From positions 42,355 through 106,354 of the forward strand of contig JAISTG010000013.1 in NCBI GenBank assembly GCA_031272705.1: a stretch of 64,000 nucleotides of DNA. The letters are read 5' to 3'. Source of the DNA: Bacteroidales bacterium. GTDB lineage: Bacteria > Bacteroidota > Bacteroidia > Bacteroidales > P3. The position numbers and the translations under genes are program-made. Of the stretch, positions 43,996 to 52,055 are shown piece after piece. Numbering within the stretch: position 1 is the stretch's first letter; each line of letters starts with the position of its first letter. The notes under the pieces are model-generated. The model had not been told where the DNA came from. It did no database searches and worked only from the letters and a program-made list of their open reading frames with translations.

Positions 43996-44017
43996 TATTT
44001 GTTCATTTTTAATGGTG

Positions 44018-44056
44018 CAAAAATACAAAAATTCCACAAAGTGAAGATTTATTCAT
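44018..44056 (-). promoter_or_regulatory. Promoter of the RHS-tip gene, near-copy of the ilvE promoter
   Basis: TATTTTTG minus-7 box (44018-44025) and ACTTTGTGGAATTTTTG upstream on the minus strand. The 39-bp segment matches 41095-41134. 44057-44251 holds a copy of the dispersed repeat (44100-44210) and no gene. Confidence 0.6.
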
Positions 44057-44251
44057 TATTTGCTTTAAATGAACCCAATCAGGTTTGAGTCAAATATAAG
44101 TTAATTTTATTGGCATTTATTCTTATTGATAAGCAGTATTTTGTAAGGATAACACCCAATCTGATATATTACCCATAGTGAAACACTATCTGTTTTTTTG
44201 CGTTTGCCTTCAAATAAAATTTCGAAGTACAAGCAAATTGCATTTTTTTTG

Positions 44252-44259
44252 TACTTTTG
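44252..44259 (+). promoter_or_regulatory. Minus-7 box for the S4-domain gene
   Basis: TACTTTTG followed by CACATTC, 24 bp before the ATG. The segment GCATTTTTTTTGTACTTTTG is nearly repeated before the metalloprotease gene at 48530-48551. Confidence 0.6.
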
Positions 44260-44283
44260 CACATTCTAAATTGAATATATACT

Positions 44284-44526
44284 ATGCTAAATAATAACAA
44301 TATCAATACTTTTACGTTAAAAGAAGGAGAATATTACATACCTTTAATTCAACTTTTGAAGGTATTAAACATTGCTTCCAGCGGTGCAAATGCTCAACAA
44401 ATGGTAATTGAAGGTTGTGTCAAAGTTAATAATATAACGGAACTTCGCAAAAGAGCAAAAATCCGTGAAGGGGATATTGTGGAAGCATTGGGGAATAAGA
44501 TTTTAATTTCACAAAACAATAACTGA
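44284..44526 (+). CDS. Small S4-domain RNA-binding protein (YbcJ-like)
   Basis: An 80-aa protein that is essentially one S4 fold: FTLKEGEYYIPLIQLLKVLNIASSG, then MVIEGCVKVNNITELRKRAKI and REGDIVEAL. It matches the YbcJ/YaaA group of short S4 proteins, likely binding structured RNA. It is followed after 6 bp by a DUF5606 gene and is preceded by its own promoter. Confidence 0.85.
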   Translation: MLNNNNINTFTLKEGEYYIPLIQLLKVLNIASSGANAQQMVIEGCVKVNNITELRKRAKIREGDIVEALGNKILISQNNN

Positions 44527-44532
44527 AAAACG

Positions 44533-44943
44533 ATGGATTTAAGCAAAATTTTATTTATCACAGGACGAGGCGGACTTTTTGAACTTGTCAGTCAAACAAA
44601 AACGGGAGCAATAGTTGAAGATATGGCAACAGGAAAGCGTTTCCCCGTATTTAACAATAATAAGATAAGTGTGTTGGAAAATATCAGTATTTATAGGGAA
44701 AATTCTGATATAGCCTTACCTGAATTGCTGAAACTTATTTTCAAAAAAGAGAACGGAGGAAAGTGTATCGACCACCTTGCAAGTGAAGATTTGATACGCG
44801 GATATATGGAAGAAATACTGCCCGATTTTGATGATACGCAGGTGCATCTTTCCGATATGCGCAAGATATTTAATTGGTACAACATACTTAATGAAAAAGG
44901 TATGATTGATATTGAGGATGATGTTACCGACACAAAAGAATAG
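44533..44943 (+). CDS. DUF5606-family protein
   Basis: A 136-aa cytosolic protein with the family start LSKILFITGRGGLFELVSQTK and the conserved GAIVEDMATGKRFPVF, SVLENISIY and DDTQVHLSDMRKIFNWYN elements. The N-terminal half looks like a small SH3-like barrel, the C-terminal half helical. Function unknown; it is a Bacteroidota family. It is 6 bp downstream of the S4 gene and 150 bp upstream of atpE, which has its own promoter. Confidence 0.85.
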   Translation: MDLSKILFITGRGGLFELVSQTKTGAIVEDMATGKRFPVFNNNKISVLENISIYRENSDIALPELLKLIFKKENGGKCIDHLASEDLIRGYMEEILPDFDDTQVHLSDMRKIFNWYNILNEKGMIDIEDDVTDTKE

Positions 44944-45025
44944 TAGATTGCTCTTTGACTATAATTCAACGAATTAGAAATAGAAAGTAAAAAAAAGTCT
45001 GATAAAAATGCAGCAATGTGGGTAA

Positions 45026-45355
<330 letters not shown>

Positions 45356-45438
45356 GTGAGGAATCGGGCAGTATGACGTTTGGTCCTACTGCCTGATTTT
45401 GTTTGTATATTAAAGGTAGAACATAAAAAGAACGACTT

Positions 45439-45930
45439 ATGAATTTACTTACGCCGGGTATAGGCTTAATTTTTTGGATGACGGTGGTCTTTGGTATCCT
45501 GCTTTTGATACTTTGGTTTTTTGCATTCCCCGTTATAACAAAGACAATTAAAGACAGGGAGCAGTCAATAAGGGATTCGCTTGAAGCAGCCGAGAAAGCA
45601 AAACTTGAAATGCAGCATTTGAAGGCAGATAATGAAATTTTATTGCGTCAGGCTCAGGAAGAGAAGGAAGCAATTATAAAAGAAGCACGTGCCATTAAAG
45701 AAAAAATTATCAGAGAAGCGGAAGTTGATGCAATGCAGGTAAAAGAAAGAATGATAACTTCTGCAAGAGAGAGCATTAACTATGAAAAACTGCAAGCAAT
45801 GACTGAATTGAAAAATCAATTAGCAGGTCTTGCTATTAGCATTGCCGAAGATGTCCTGAGGCAGGAACTTTCCAATTACGAAAAAAGCAATGAGATTGTA
45901 GAGAAACGAGTAGCGGAAATAAAATTTTAA
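45439..45930 (+). CDS. atpF: ATP synthase F0 subunit b
   Basis: A 163-aa peripheral-stalk protein: an N-terminal membrane helix (PGIGLIFWMTVVFGILLLILW) followed by a long charged coiled coil (REQSIRDSLEAAEKAKLEMQ, and the EEKEAIIKEARAIKEKIIRE region). It links F0 to F1 through the delta subunit, whose gene begins 3 bp downstream. An 83-bp gap separates it from atpE. Confidence 0.95.
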   Translation: MNLLTPGIGLIFWMTVVFGILLLILWFFAFPVITKTIKDREQSIRDSLEAAEKAKLEMQHLKADNEILLRQAQEEKEAIIKEARAIKEKIIREAEVDAMQVKERMITSARESINYEKLQAMTELKNQLAGLAISIAEDVLRQELSNYEKSNEIVEKRVAEIKF

Positions 45931-45933
45931 GCA

Positions 45934-46491
45934 ATGGGTACTGTTATTCTTCAAACGCGTTACGCAAAAGCACTGTTTGTTTTAGCACAACAAATGAATC
46001 GGAATGAGGAAGTTTATTTGGATATGTTGAGAATAGAGAAGGTATGCAACGAAAATCATATTCTACGCGCCATATTAAAAAATCCTACCATCAAACCTCT
46101 AAAAAAGAAGGCTATATTGAAAGAACTGTTTTCCCAAAGCGTATCACAATTAACTATGGAATTTCTTTCACTTTTATTAACAAAGCGAAGAGATATGTAT
46201 CTGTTGGAGATAGCCTCGCAATACATCAAATTATACAAGGAAGACAAAGGAATAAAGACCGTAAATGTAACAACCGCTGCGGAAATGTCGTCAAAGATTG
46301 CAGCGGAACTTGAAGATATTTTAAGAAAAGAACTGAACACTAAGATTGAAATGCACATCAAACAGAATACAAGCCTCATTGGTGGTATCAAAATTGAAGT
46401 AGATGACAAACTTTATGATGCTTCGCTCTTAAAATCATTCTCTGTATTGCGGCAGTCCTTCGCTCAAAACATTTACGAAAGCGGCTTCTAA
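45934..46491 (+). CDS. atpH: ATP synthase F1 subunit delta
   Basis: A 185-aa protein. The N-terminal helical domain (TRYAKALFVLAQQMNRNEEVY) and the C-terminal OSCP signature (NTSLIGGIKIEVDDKLYDASLL) are clear. It caps F1 and holds the stalk. Normally atpA and atpG follow; here the next gene is an endonuclease/exonuclease/phosphatase-family gene only 6 bp away, so the alpha, gamma, beta and epsilon genes must be elsewhere. Confidence 0.95.
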   Translation: MGTVILQTRYAKALFVLAQQMNRNEEVYLDMLRIEKVCNENHILRAILKNPTIKPLKKKAILKELFSQSVSQLTMEFLSLLLTKRRDMYLLEIASQYIKLYKEDKGIKTVNVTTAAEMSSKIAAELEDILRKELNTKIEMHIKQNTSLIGGIKIEVDDKLYDASLLKSFSVLRQSFAQNIYESGF

Positions 46492-46497
46492 CTTCCT

Positions 46498-47592
46498 ATG
46501 CTCAAACGTTTGCTTTATATTGTCAATCTGGTTTTTGTAGCCCTGCTTTTACTTGCACAGGTCAGCCGTTATATTTCACCGAATATCTATGATAAACTTT
46601 CCTTATTAACTTATATCTATCCTTTTTTAATAGGAATAAACATCATTTTTTGCATTCTTTGGCTTTTTATTAAGTTTCGGTTTATCATAATCCCGTTAGT
46701 TGCCATTTTTTTGCAGGCAGGCAGCATTCCACGCATAATATCAATAACTTTTTCCAATGCAAAGGAATTGTTTCTCAAAACAAACAGCAATACAAATGCC
46801 AACAAGGCAGAAACATTACAAAATTCTGCCATACGCTTTGCCACTTATAACGTATGCGGATTGGGATATAAAACAAAGGATAAGGAACAAACAACCGATT
46901 CTATCCTCATTTTACTAAAACAAAACAATATAGACATTGTTGCCATGCAGGATTTCCCAAGAATAACAACAACTAATAAAATACACAAAAAGTTCCTTGC
47001 TAACGGCTATAACTATTTCTATTCGCTGAATTTAGACCGCAATGTAATGGATAAAAGTGTTGTTTATTCAAAATATCCTTTGGGAAATTGCGGAGGGCTT
47101 TTGCCTTTAAGCGAAGAGCCTGATGAATTCATTTATATTGATGTTATTATTGGCAAAGATACATTGAGAATATACAATCTTCACCTTGAGTCGTACCTGC
47201 TTTCTTCCGATGAACGTAATTTTGAAAAGGCGGAAGACAAAAAAGGTATTATGAAGAAGTTGCTTGAAGCCAATAAATCACGGGCAAAAGAAGCCGATGC
47301 AATAGCAAAACTGCTTGAAACAGAGACAAAACCTTTCATCGTAACAGGAGATTTTAATGATACGCCTTTTTCTTATACATATCAGAAAATCGCAAAGGAT
47401 TTAACTGATGCTTTTGTTAAGAAGGGCAAAGGTTTCGGTATAACGTACGATAAGACTACAATACCGTTCCGCATTGACTATATACTGACCGACAAGCACT
47501 TCTCCGTTCTTGGATATGAAAGTCCGCAATGGTCTTTTTCAGACCACTATCCTGTTTTTGCAGTCCTTCAATACACTAATACAAAACAATAA
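46498..47592 (+). CDS. Membrane-anchored endonuclease/exonuclease/phosphatase-family protein
   Basis: A 364-aa protein with three N-terminal membrane helices (LLYIVNLVFVALLLLAQVS, YPFLIGINIIFCILWLFI, FIIIPLVAIFLQAGSI) and a C-terminal EEP domain facing the periplasm. Catalytic landmarks: FATYNVCGLG, AMQDF, YNLHLESYLL, VTGDFNDTPFSYTYQ and SDHYPVFAVL. Substrates of such Bacteroidota proteins (nucleic acid or lipid phosphodiesters) are not known. It overlaps functionally with nothing nearby; it lies 6 bp after atpH and is probably cotranscribed with the ATP synthase genes. Confidence 0.85.
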   Translation: MLKRLLYIVNLVFVALLLLAQVSRYISPNIYDKLSLLTYIYPFLIGINIIFCILWLFIKFRFIIIPLVAIFLQAGSIPRIISITFSNAKELFLKTNSNTNANKAETLQNSAIRFATYNVCGLGYKTKDKEQTTDSILILLKQNNIDIVAMQDFPRITTTNKIHKKFLANGYNYFYSLNLDRNVMDKSVVYSKYPLGNCGGLLPLSEEPDEFIYIDVIIGKDTLRIYNLHLESYLLSSDERNFEKAEDKKGIMKKLLEANKSRAKEADAIAKLLETETKPFIVTGDFNDTPFSYTYQKIAKDLTDAFVKKGKGFGITYDKTTIPFRIDYILTDKHFSVLGYESPQWSFSDHYPVFAVLQYTNTKQ

Positions 47593-47649
47593 GGTTATGA
47601 AACTAAATTCCATTGAAATAAAACATAATTTTATTACCTCAAAATCAAG

Positions 47650-47796
47650 TATTATTGCCTTAAAATCAAATAAGATTGATGGTTTCCCCGCAGGAAAACC
47701 CAATTATCATGGCAGGATACTTCAACTTTCCTGCGGGGAAACATCGGGAAACATGGCAAGAAACCATTAACCTTATTTGATTTCAAGGCAATAATA
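47650..47796. repeat. Inverted-repeat element with nested hairpins, long form
   Basis: Arms of about 37 bp (TATTATTGCC at 47650 and GGCAATAATA ending 47796) include AATCAAATAAG and CTTATTTGATT, the same ends as the element at 29888-29940. Inside are GTTTCCCCGCAGGAAAAC and its partial inverse TTTCCTGCGGGGAAAC, plus a further GGGAAACATGGCAAG. A 21-bp repeat (CCTCAAAATCAAGTATTATTG-type unit) abuts the left arm. It fills the 225-bp gap between the EEP gene and nth and could also act as a terminator. Confidence 0.78.
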
Positions 47797-47817
47797 TAAA
47801 GTTTTAGACCAACCAAA

Positions 47818-48492
47818 ATGAAAATCAGTTTAACAGAACGATATAAAAGGGTAATTTCTTTGCTGAATCAGTCCATTCCAAAGGCTGAAACGGAATTGAA
47901 ATACAATAATCCATACGAATTATTGGTGGCAGTAATTCTCTCGGCTCAATGTACGGACAAGAGGATAAATGCAGTAACTCCGTCTCTTTTTAATCGGTTT
48001 CCTACCCCTGAGGCTTTGGCGGCGGCAAGTGAAGAAGAAATTTACGAATATCTGCGTTCGGTTTCGTATCCAAATGCAAAGACGCACAATTTAAGTCTTA
48101 TGGCTAAACGGCTTGTTGAGGTCTATCAGTCGGTTGTGCCTTCCGATACCGCTGAACTTCAAACTCTTGCCGGTGTAGGACGCAAGACTGCCAATGTTAT
48201 TGCTTCCGTCATATTCAAACAGGCTAAAATGCCTGTGGATACGCATGTTCATCGTGTCAGTGCGAGGCTTGGACTTACCAAAAATGCAAAGAATGTACGT
48301 CAAACCGAAGAACAACTTATGAAAAACCTCAAAGGTTACGACATAGCCCTGCTTCATCATCAGTTAATCCTTCATGGACGTTATGTTTGTAAGGCTCGCA
48401 AGCCTTTATGTACGGATTGTGTGCTTAAAGACTGCTGTTTATTTTACGAGAATCAACAAAAAGAACATCAAAATTTCTTTCCTGTAAAATAA
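47818..48492 (+). CDS. nth: Endonuclease III (DNA glycosylase/AP lyase)
   Basis: A 224-aa base-excision repair enzyme removing oxidised pyrimidines. The HhH motif with catalytic Lys is LAGVGRKTANVIAS, the catalytic Asp is in MPVDTHVHRVSARLG, and the C-terminal Fe-S cluster motif is C-x6-C-x2-C-x5-C around VCKARKPLCTDCVLKDCC. Length is normal. It has no obvious promoter of its own other than sequences in the inverted-repeat element upstream. Confidence 0.96.
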   Translation: MKISLTERYKRVISLLNQSIPKAETELKYNNPYELLVAVILSAQCTDKRINAVTPSLFNRFPTPEALAAASEEEIYEYLRSVSYPNAKTHNLSLMAKRLVEVYQSVVPSDTAELQTLAGVGRKTANVIASVIFKQAKMPVDTHVHRVSARLGLTKNAKNVRQTEEQLMKNLKGYDIALLHHQLILHGRYVCKARKPLCTDCVLKDCCLFYENQQKEHQNFFPVK

Positions 48493-48543
48493 GGGGAAAA
48501 GTACAAAAAAGTGCAATTTGCTTGTACTTTGCAATTTTTTTTG

Positions 48544-48551
48544 TACTTTTG
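48544..48551 (+). promoter_or_regulatory. Minus-7 box for the metalloprotease-lipoprotein operon
   Basis: TACTTTTG followed by TTGCCG, 17 bp before the ATG; a second GTACTTTGCA box sits about 20 bp upstream of it. Confidence 0.55.
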
Positions 48552-48567
48552 TTGCCGAAAAAATTTA

Positions 48568-50235
48568 ATGAAAAAACAAATGAAAAAATATTTATTCTTG
48601 TCCTTATTAGGACTTATGGAAATAGCGGTTATCGCTTGTTCAGAAGAAGAATCTAATAATGATTATTCTATTAAAGCCTCTTCTTATTATAACAATTCTA
48701 ATGGATTGTTGGTTTTGGGGCAAAAATTACCTAATCCATATTCTCTTACAAATATGCAGGCTGCATATAATGATGTTATTGCAGAATTAGGAAGCAATCC
48801 AACAAATGAATATGTTCATTTAACGGACTTATATGTTCGGTTTTTACCCGCTGATAGTGCCGAATTGAGCATATTACGTGATGATGACGGATTGGAGTTA
48901 TTTGATTATCCTTTAGATTACGAGATATTAAGTACTGAGGGACGTTTCTATCAAGATCCAAAGTTATCATCATCAAACAATGGGGATATAACATGGCTCT
49001 ACACTACAGTACCACCAAACTACAATTTCCATCAATCAATTCAATATGAAATTTTGGATAGTTGTTTTATTCCTCAAGAAGATATAAACACATCAACTAA
49101 TGTAGCAGAATTCTTTGCAAAAGTTGAGCAACAGTCATTCGAAAATGCAGGCATATTAAATATGTTCGATACAGACAATGATGGAACAACTCAATATAAA
49201 GGTTGGTTATCCGGTTATTATCCGAAAGGCACGTTTAGAGTAGAAGATAATGACCTTTCTAATTATGCGGGAATTAAAAGAGTAAAAATACGTTGTAACG
49301 TCATAGTTAAATGGGCTTCCACTTATACAAATGATAATGGATATTACGAAATGGGGAAAAAATTTCGTATTTGCCCTATTTATGCTATAAAATTTGAAAA
49401 TAATCTGGATTTTAAGATATGGGATAAAGATTGTCCTATTCTTACAGCATCGTATTATATGGGGTCTCACAGCAAAAAAGGACATAGTAGAGATATAGGT
49501 ACAAATTCTACGGCATGGAATTTAGCAACAATTAACAATGCTGCTTATGATTATTATATAATGTGTGATGCTACTCAAATACATAGACCTCCTTCAAATT
49601 TAAGAATAATGTTATTAGGTGGCACTACGTCCGGTTCGGCAGCTATGGTAAGAAGAATCTATAACCATCCAATAATAATAAATACAGCAAATTTTTTAGT
49701 AAACTTTTACACATCTGTTAGCTCCCCTCAACTTGTTAATAGTCTAATTGCTGCTTTTGGTTGGGTACTGCCCGATATAACGATTGGTGCAAATTCAACA
49801 CATTCTAAAAATATATATAATAGAGTTAATCATGAATTAGCTCATTCATGCCATTATGGATTAGCAGGAGACAATTATTGGGCAGAATATGCCAGTTTTA
49901 TTGCAAATTCTTATGCAAATGGATATGGAACTTATGGAAATATGAGTCTTTCTAATTCAGGTTATTGTGGAGTTGGTGAAATGTGGGGTTATACAATGGG
50001 AAATTTGCAAGAAATACAAAAATACGGAGGTTCTTCAACAAATGGACATGGATATTGGTTTAAGCCACAAATTCTTCAAGAATTAGTTACTGAAGGCGTT
50101 CTTACTCCAAAGCAAATATATGATTGTCTAATTCCAGATGTTATAAGTCATGCTTTATTGAAACAAAAATTAAGGCAAGAATATCCAAGCAATGATAGAC
50201 AAATTAGATTAAAATTTGAAGAATATGGGTTCTAA
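48568..50235 (+). CDS. Lipoprotein zinc metalloprotease-like protein (HExxH)
   Basis: A 555-aa lipoprotein; ATG at 48568 gives MKKQMKKYLFLSLLGLMEIAVIAC with the Cys at about 24. The N-terminal 400 residues are beta-rich and unassigned. The zinc motif NHELAHSCHYG lies at residues about 421-431, followed by NYWAEYASFIANSYANGYG and CGVGEMWGYTMG, whose Glu could be the third ligand. Similar HELAH-containing lipoproteins are frequent in Bacteroidota; substrates unknown. The last 41 residues (QIYDCLIPDVISHALLKQKL onward) are copied twice downstream as separate mini-genes. The stop codon overlaps the start of the first lipoprotein by 11 nt. Confidence 0.7.
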   Translation: MKKQMKKYLFLSLLGLMEIAVIACSEEESNNDYSIKASSYYNNSNGLLVLGQKLPNPYSLTNMQAAYNDVIAELGSNPTNEYVHLTDLYVRFLPADSAELSILRDDDGLELFDYPLDYEILSTEGRFYQDPKLSSSNNGDITWLYTTVPPNYNFHQSIQYEILDSCFIPQEDINTSTNVAEFFAKVEQQSFENAGILNMFDTDNDGTTQYKGWLSGYYPKGTFRVEDNDLSNYAGIKRVKIRCNVIVKWASTYTNDNGYYEMGKKFRICPIYAIKFENNLDFKIWDKDCPILTASYYMGSHSKKGHSRDIGTNSTAWNLATINNAAYDYYIMCDATQIHRPPSNLRIMLLGGTTSGSAAMVRRIYNHPIIINTANFLVNFYTSVSSPQLVNSLIAAFGWVLPDITIGANSTHSKNIYNRVNHELAHSCHYGLAGDNYWAEYASFIANSYANGYGTYGNMSLSNSGYCGVGEMWGYTMGNLQEIQKYGGSSTNGHGYWFKPQILQELVTEGVLTPKQIYDCLIPDVISHALLKQKLRQEYPSNDRQIRLKFEEYGF

Positions 50236-50704
50236 GTTTTTTAGTAAATTTGGATTATATATCCTTGCTATTATTTGTATGGCTGCTTCATGTGATCCGG
50301 AAGAAACAGTTGTATTGAGGTATTATGTGAAAAACAATACCAATGATACTATACAGATGGCTTTTTCATATCCCTTAAATACTAATACATATATTCAATC
50401 TAAAAAATTATTATTGGTAAATAAGGATAGTATCATTCTAATTAACATGGGAAGTGCAAGTGAAGATAATAATGTAAATTTATTTGAAGGATTATTTAAT
50501 TGGAATGTTGTAGATGATACCTTATCTATCTTCGACAAAGATAGTGTTTTAATAAAACAATGGATAAGATTTTTCCCTACCAATGAAACGGGTAAGCAAT
50601 TTTTCAGGGAAAGAGATTGGAGTTACAGGACGTATCAAAATAATGGTGAGAAATATATTTATCACGAATGGACTTTTGAAATAACAGATAATGATTTGCA
50701 GTAA
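50225..50704 (+). CDS. Tandem paralogous lipoprotein 1
   Basis: A 159-aa lipoprotein (MGSKFFSKFGLYILAIICMAASC, lipobox AASC). The mature part starts DPEETVVLRYYVKNNTNDTI and ends GEKYIYHEWTFEITDNDLQ; the 3' third is nearly identical to paralogue 3. Its ATG lies inside the protease stop region (11-nt overlap), so it is translated by termination-reinitiation. No family recognised. As a membrane-tethered partner encoded with a protease and present in three diverged copies, it could be an inhibitor or specificity factor, which is inference. Confidence 0.65.
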   Translation: MGSKFFSKFGLYILAIICMAASCDPEETVVLRYYVKNNTNDTIQMAFSYPLNTNTYIQSKKLLLVNKDSIILINMGSASEDNNVNLFEGLFNWNVVDDTLSIFDKDSVLIKQWIRFFPTNETGKQFFRERDWSYRTYQNNGEKYIYHEWTFEITDNDLQ

Positions 50705-50705
50705 T

Positions 50706-50843
50706 ATGTTAAAGGAACAGAAAATATATGATTGTCTAATTCCAGATGTTATAAGTCATGACCTATTAAAACAAAAATTAATTGAAATGTATCCAAATAA
50801 GGAACGCCCAATTAAAGAAATATTTGAATATTATGGTTTCTAA
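50706..50843 (+). CDS. Free-standing copy of the protease C-terminal tail (45 aa)
   Basis: An intact 45-codon ORF starting 1 bp after the lipoprotein 1 stop: MLKEQKIYDCLIPDVISH then DLLKQKLIEMYPNKERPI and ending IFEYYGF. About two thirds of residues match the last 41 residues of the metalloprotease. No signal peptide, so it would stay in the cytoplasm if translated. Its stop overlaps the lipoprotein 2 start by 11 nt exactly as in the protease gene. The absence of any stop or frameshift in this short piece argues for selection on translation, perhaps only for coupling. Confidence 0.5.
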   Translation: MLKEQKIYDCLIPDVISHDLLKQKLIEMYPNKERPIKEIFEYYGF

Positions 50844-51267
50844 AATATTGAAAGTATTTATTCCATGTGCAATATCTATATTATTTATTGGGTGTCCATG
50901 GGCAGAAGAAGTTGTTGAGCCTTATGATTCTTACTATTTAATAAAAAACAGTAGTAGTCAAAATTTATATTTTTTTAGAAAATCAGGTATAAACACTAAT
51001 TATATTGTAAAAGATAGTACGGCTGTTGCGTTTTGTTTTGCTACATGGGAAAAAGATGCATATTTTCATATTGGTAGTGACTCCTTGTATGTTTATGCTT
51101 CAGATAGCACTACTTTATTAAAAGTCTGGGAGAATACTTATGATACTACAACTATTGGCAAACAATTTTACAAAGAAAGTGATTGGACTTTTCGTAAATT
51201 CCAAAATCCAAAAGAATATTGGATTTTGGAATGGACTTTTGAAATAACAGATAATGATTTACAGTGA
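50833..51267 (+). CDS. Tandem paralogous lipoprotein 2
   Basis: A 144-aa lipoprotein (MVSKILKVFIPCAISILFIGC, lipobox FIGC). Ends EWTFEITDNDLQ like its paralogues, but the middle (YLIKNSSSQNLYFFRKSG, DSLYVYASDSTTLLKVWEN) has diverged strongly. The chosen ATG overlaps the tail mini-gene stop; an upstream TTG in frame would add 17 residues that merely read the tail in another frame. No family recognised. Confidence 0.65.
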   Translation: MVSKILKVFIPCAISILFIGCPWAEEVVEPYDSYYLIKNSSSQNLYFFRKSGINTNYIVKDSTAVAFCFATWEKDAYFHIGSDSLYVYASDSTTLLKVWENTYDTTTIGKQFYKESDWTFRKFQNPKEYWILEWTFEITDNDLQ

Positions 51268-51410
51268 TGGATATAGAAGTAGAAAAACAAATATATGATT
51301 GTCTAATTCCAGATGTTACAAGTCATGACCTGTTAAAACAAAAATTAATTGAAATGTATCCAAATAAGGAACGCCCAATTAAAGGAATATTTGAATATTA
51401 TGGTTTCTAA
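51267..51410 (+). CDS. Second free-standing copy of the protease C-terminal tail (47 aa)
   Basis: An intact 47-codon ORF: MDIEVEKQIYDCLIPDV, TSHDLLKQKLIEMYPNKERP, ending GIFEYYGF. Its ATG overlaps the lipoprotein 2 stop as TGATG and its stop overlaps the lipoprotein 3 ATG by 11 nt, so it is coupled on both sides. Nearly identical in sequence to the first copy. Confidence 0.5.
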   Translation: MDIEVEKQIYDCLIPDVTSHDLLKQKLIEMYPNKERPIKGIFEYYGF

Positions 51411-51897
51411 GATAGTTAATATAGGAATGTGTGTGGTTATTAGTTTATGTTTATCTGCATGTGACCCAGAAGAAGGTATGGATCCAACACATCAATTAAG
51501 ATATTATGTAACAAATAAAAGTAGTAATAATTTACACACTGATTTATATTCAATTACTTATTGGAGTAATGGGGATTCAACTTGTTACATTGAAAGACAA
51601 AATGATATAAACATAGATAGTACTGCGTGTGTTTGGAGAGGGAAAGCTACAATAGACGATGTAGAAAAAATTAATAATTTATTTTATTCTTATTTTAGTG
51701 GTTCATCTATAAAATATATTGTAAATGTATCATTGAATGATAGTTTGTTAAAACAATGGAACAGTTGGGATACAATAGGAATAAATAAGCAATTTTTTAG
51801 GGAAAGTGATTGGAGTTACAGGACATATCAAAATAATGGTGAGAAATATATTTATCACGAATGGACTTTTGAAATAACAGATAATGATTTACAGTGA
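51400..51897 (+). CDS. Tandem paralogous lipoprotein 3
   Basis: A 165-aa lipoprotein (MVSKIVNIGMCVVISLCLSAC, lipobox LSAC), mature start DPEEGMDPTHQLRYYV close to that of paralogue 1 and the same final 30 or so residues. The middle is unique. It ends the operon; the following TGATG leads only into an 8-codon remnant. 51926-52011 holds nothing further that I can assign. Confidence 0.65.
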   Translation: MVSKIVNIGMCVVISLCLSACDPEEGMDPTHQLRYYVTNKSSNNLHTDLYSITYWSNGDSTCYIERQNDINIDSTACVWRGKATIDDVEKINNLFYSYFSGSSIKYIVNVSLNDSLLKQWNSWDTIGINKQFFRESDWSYRTYQNNGEKYIYHEWTFEITDNDLQ

Positions 51898-52011
51898 TGG
51901 ATATGGAAATAGCAAATAAATAATTAAGAAACTGTAATGTAGAAAAACAAAACCATTTTTTCATTTTTCAAAAGTTTAATTTTTGATTAGGGATACTTCA
52001 ATATAAAATGT

Positions 52012-52019
52012 TATCTTTG
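52012..52019 (+). promoter_or_regulatory. Minus-7 box for the BaiN-like gene
   Basis: TATCTTTG followed by CAACCTC, 37 bp before the ATG. Confidence 0.6.
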
Positions 52020-52055
52020 CAACCTCAAACATACACAATGTTATTATAAGGTACA

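Larger units (their letters stand above)
50111..51925 (+). repeat. Tandem triplication of [protease-tail + lipoprotein] unit
   Basis: Units begin at about 50111, 50719 and 51285 and are about 570-610 bp long. Each has a conserved 5' part (encoding IYDCLIPDV..YGF) and 3' end (encoding EWTFEITDNDLQ), with diverged middles. The third unit is followed by a truncated further start (MDMEIANK, 51895-51921), suggesting a lost fourth unit. Confidence 0.85.
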
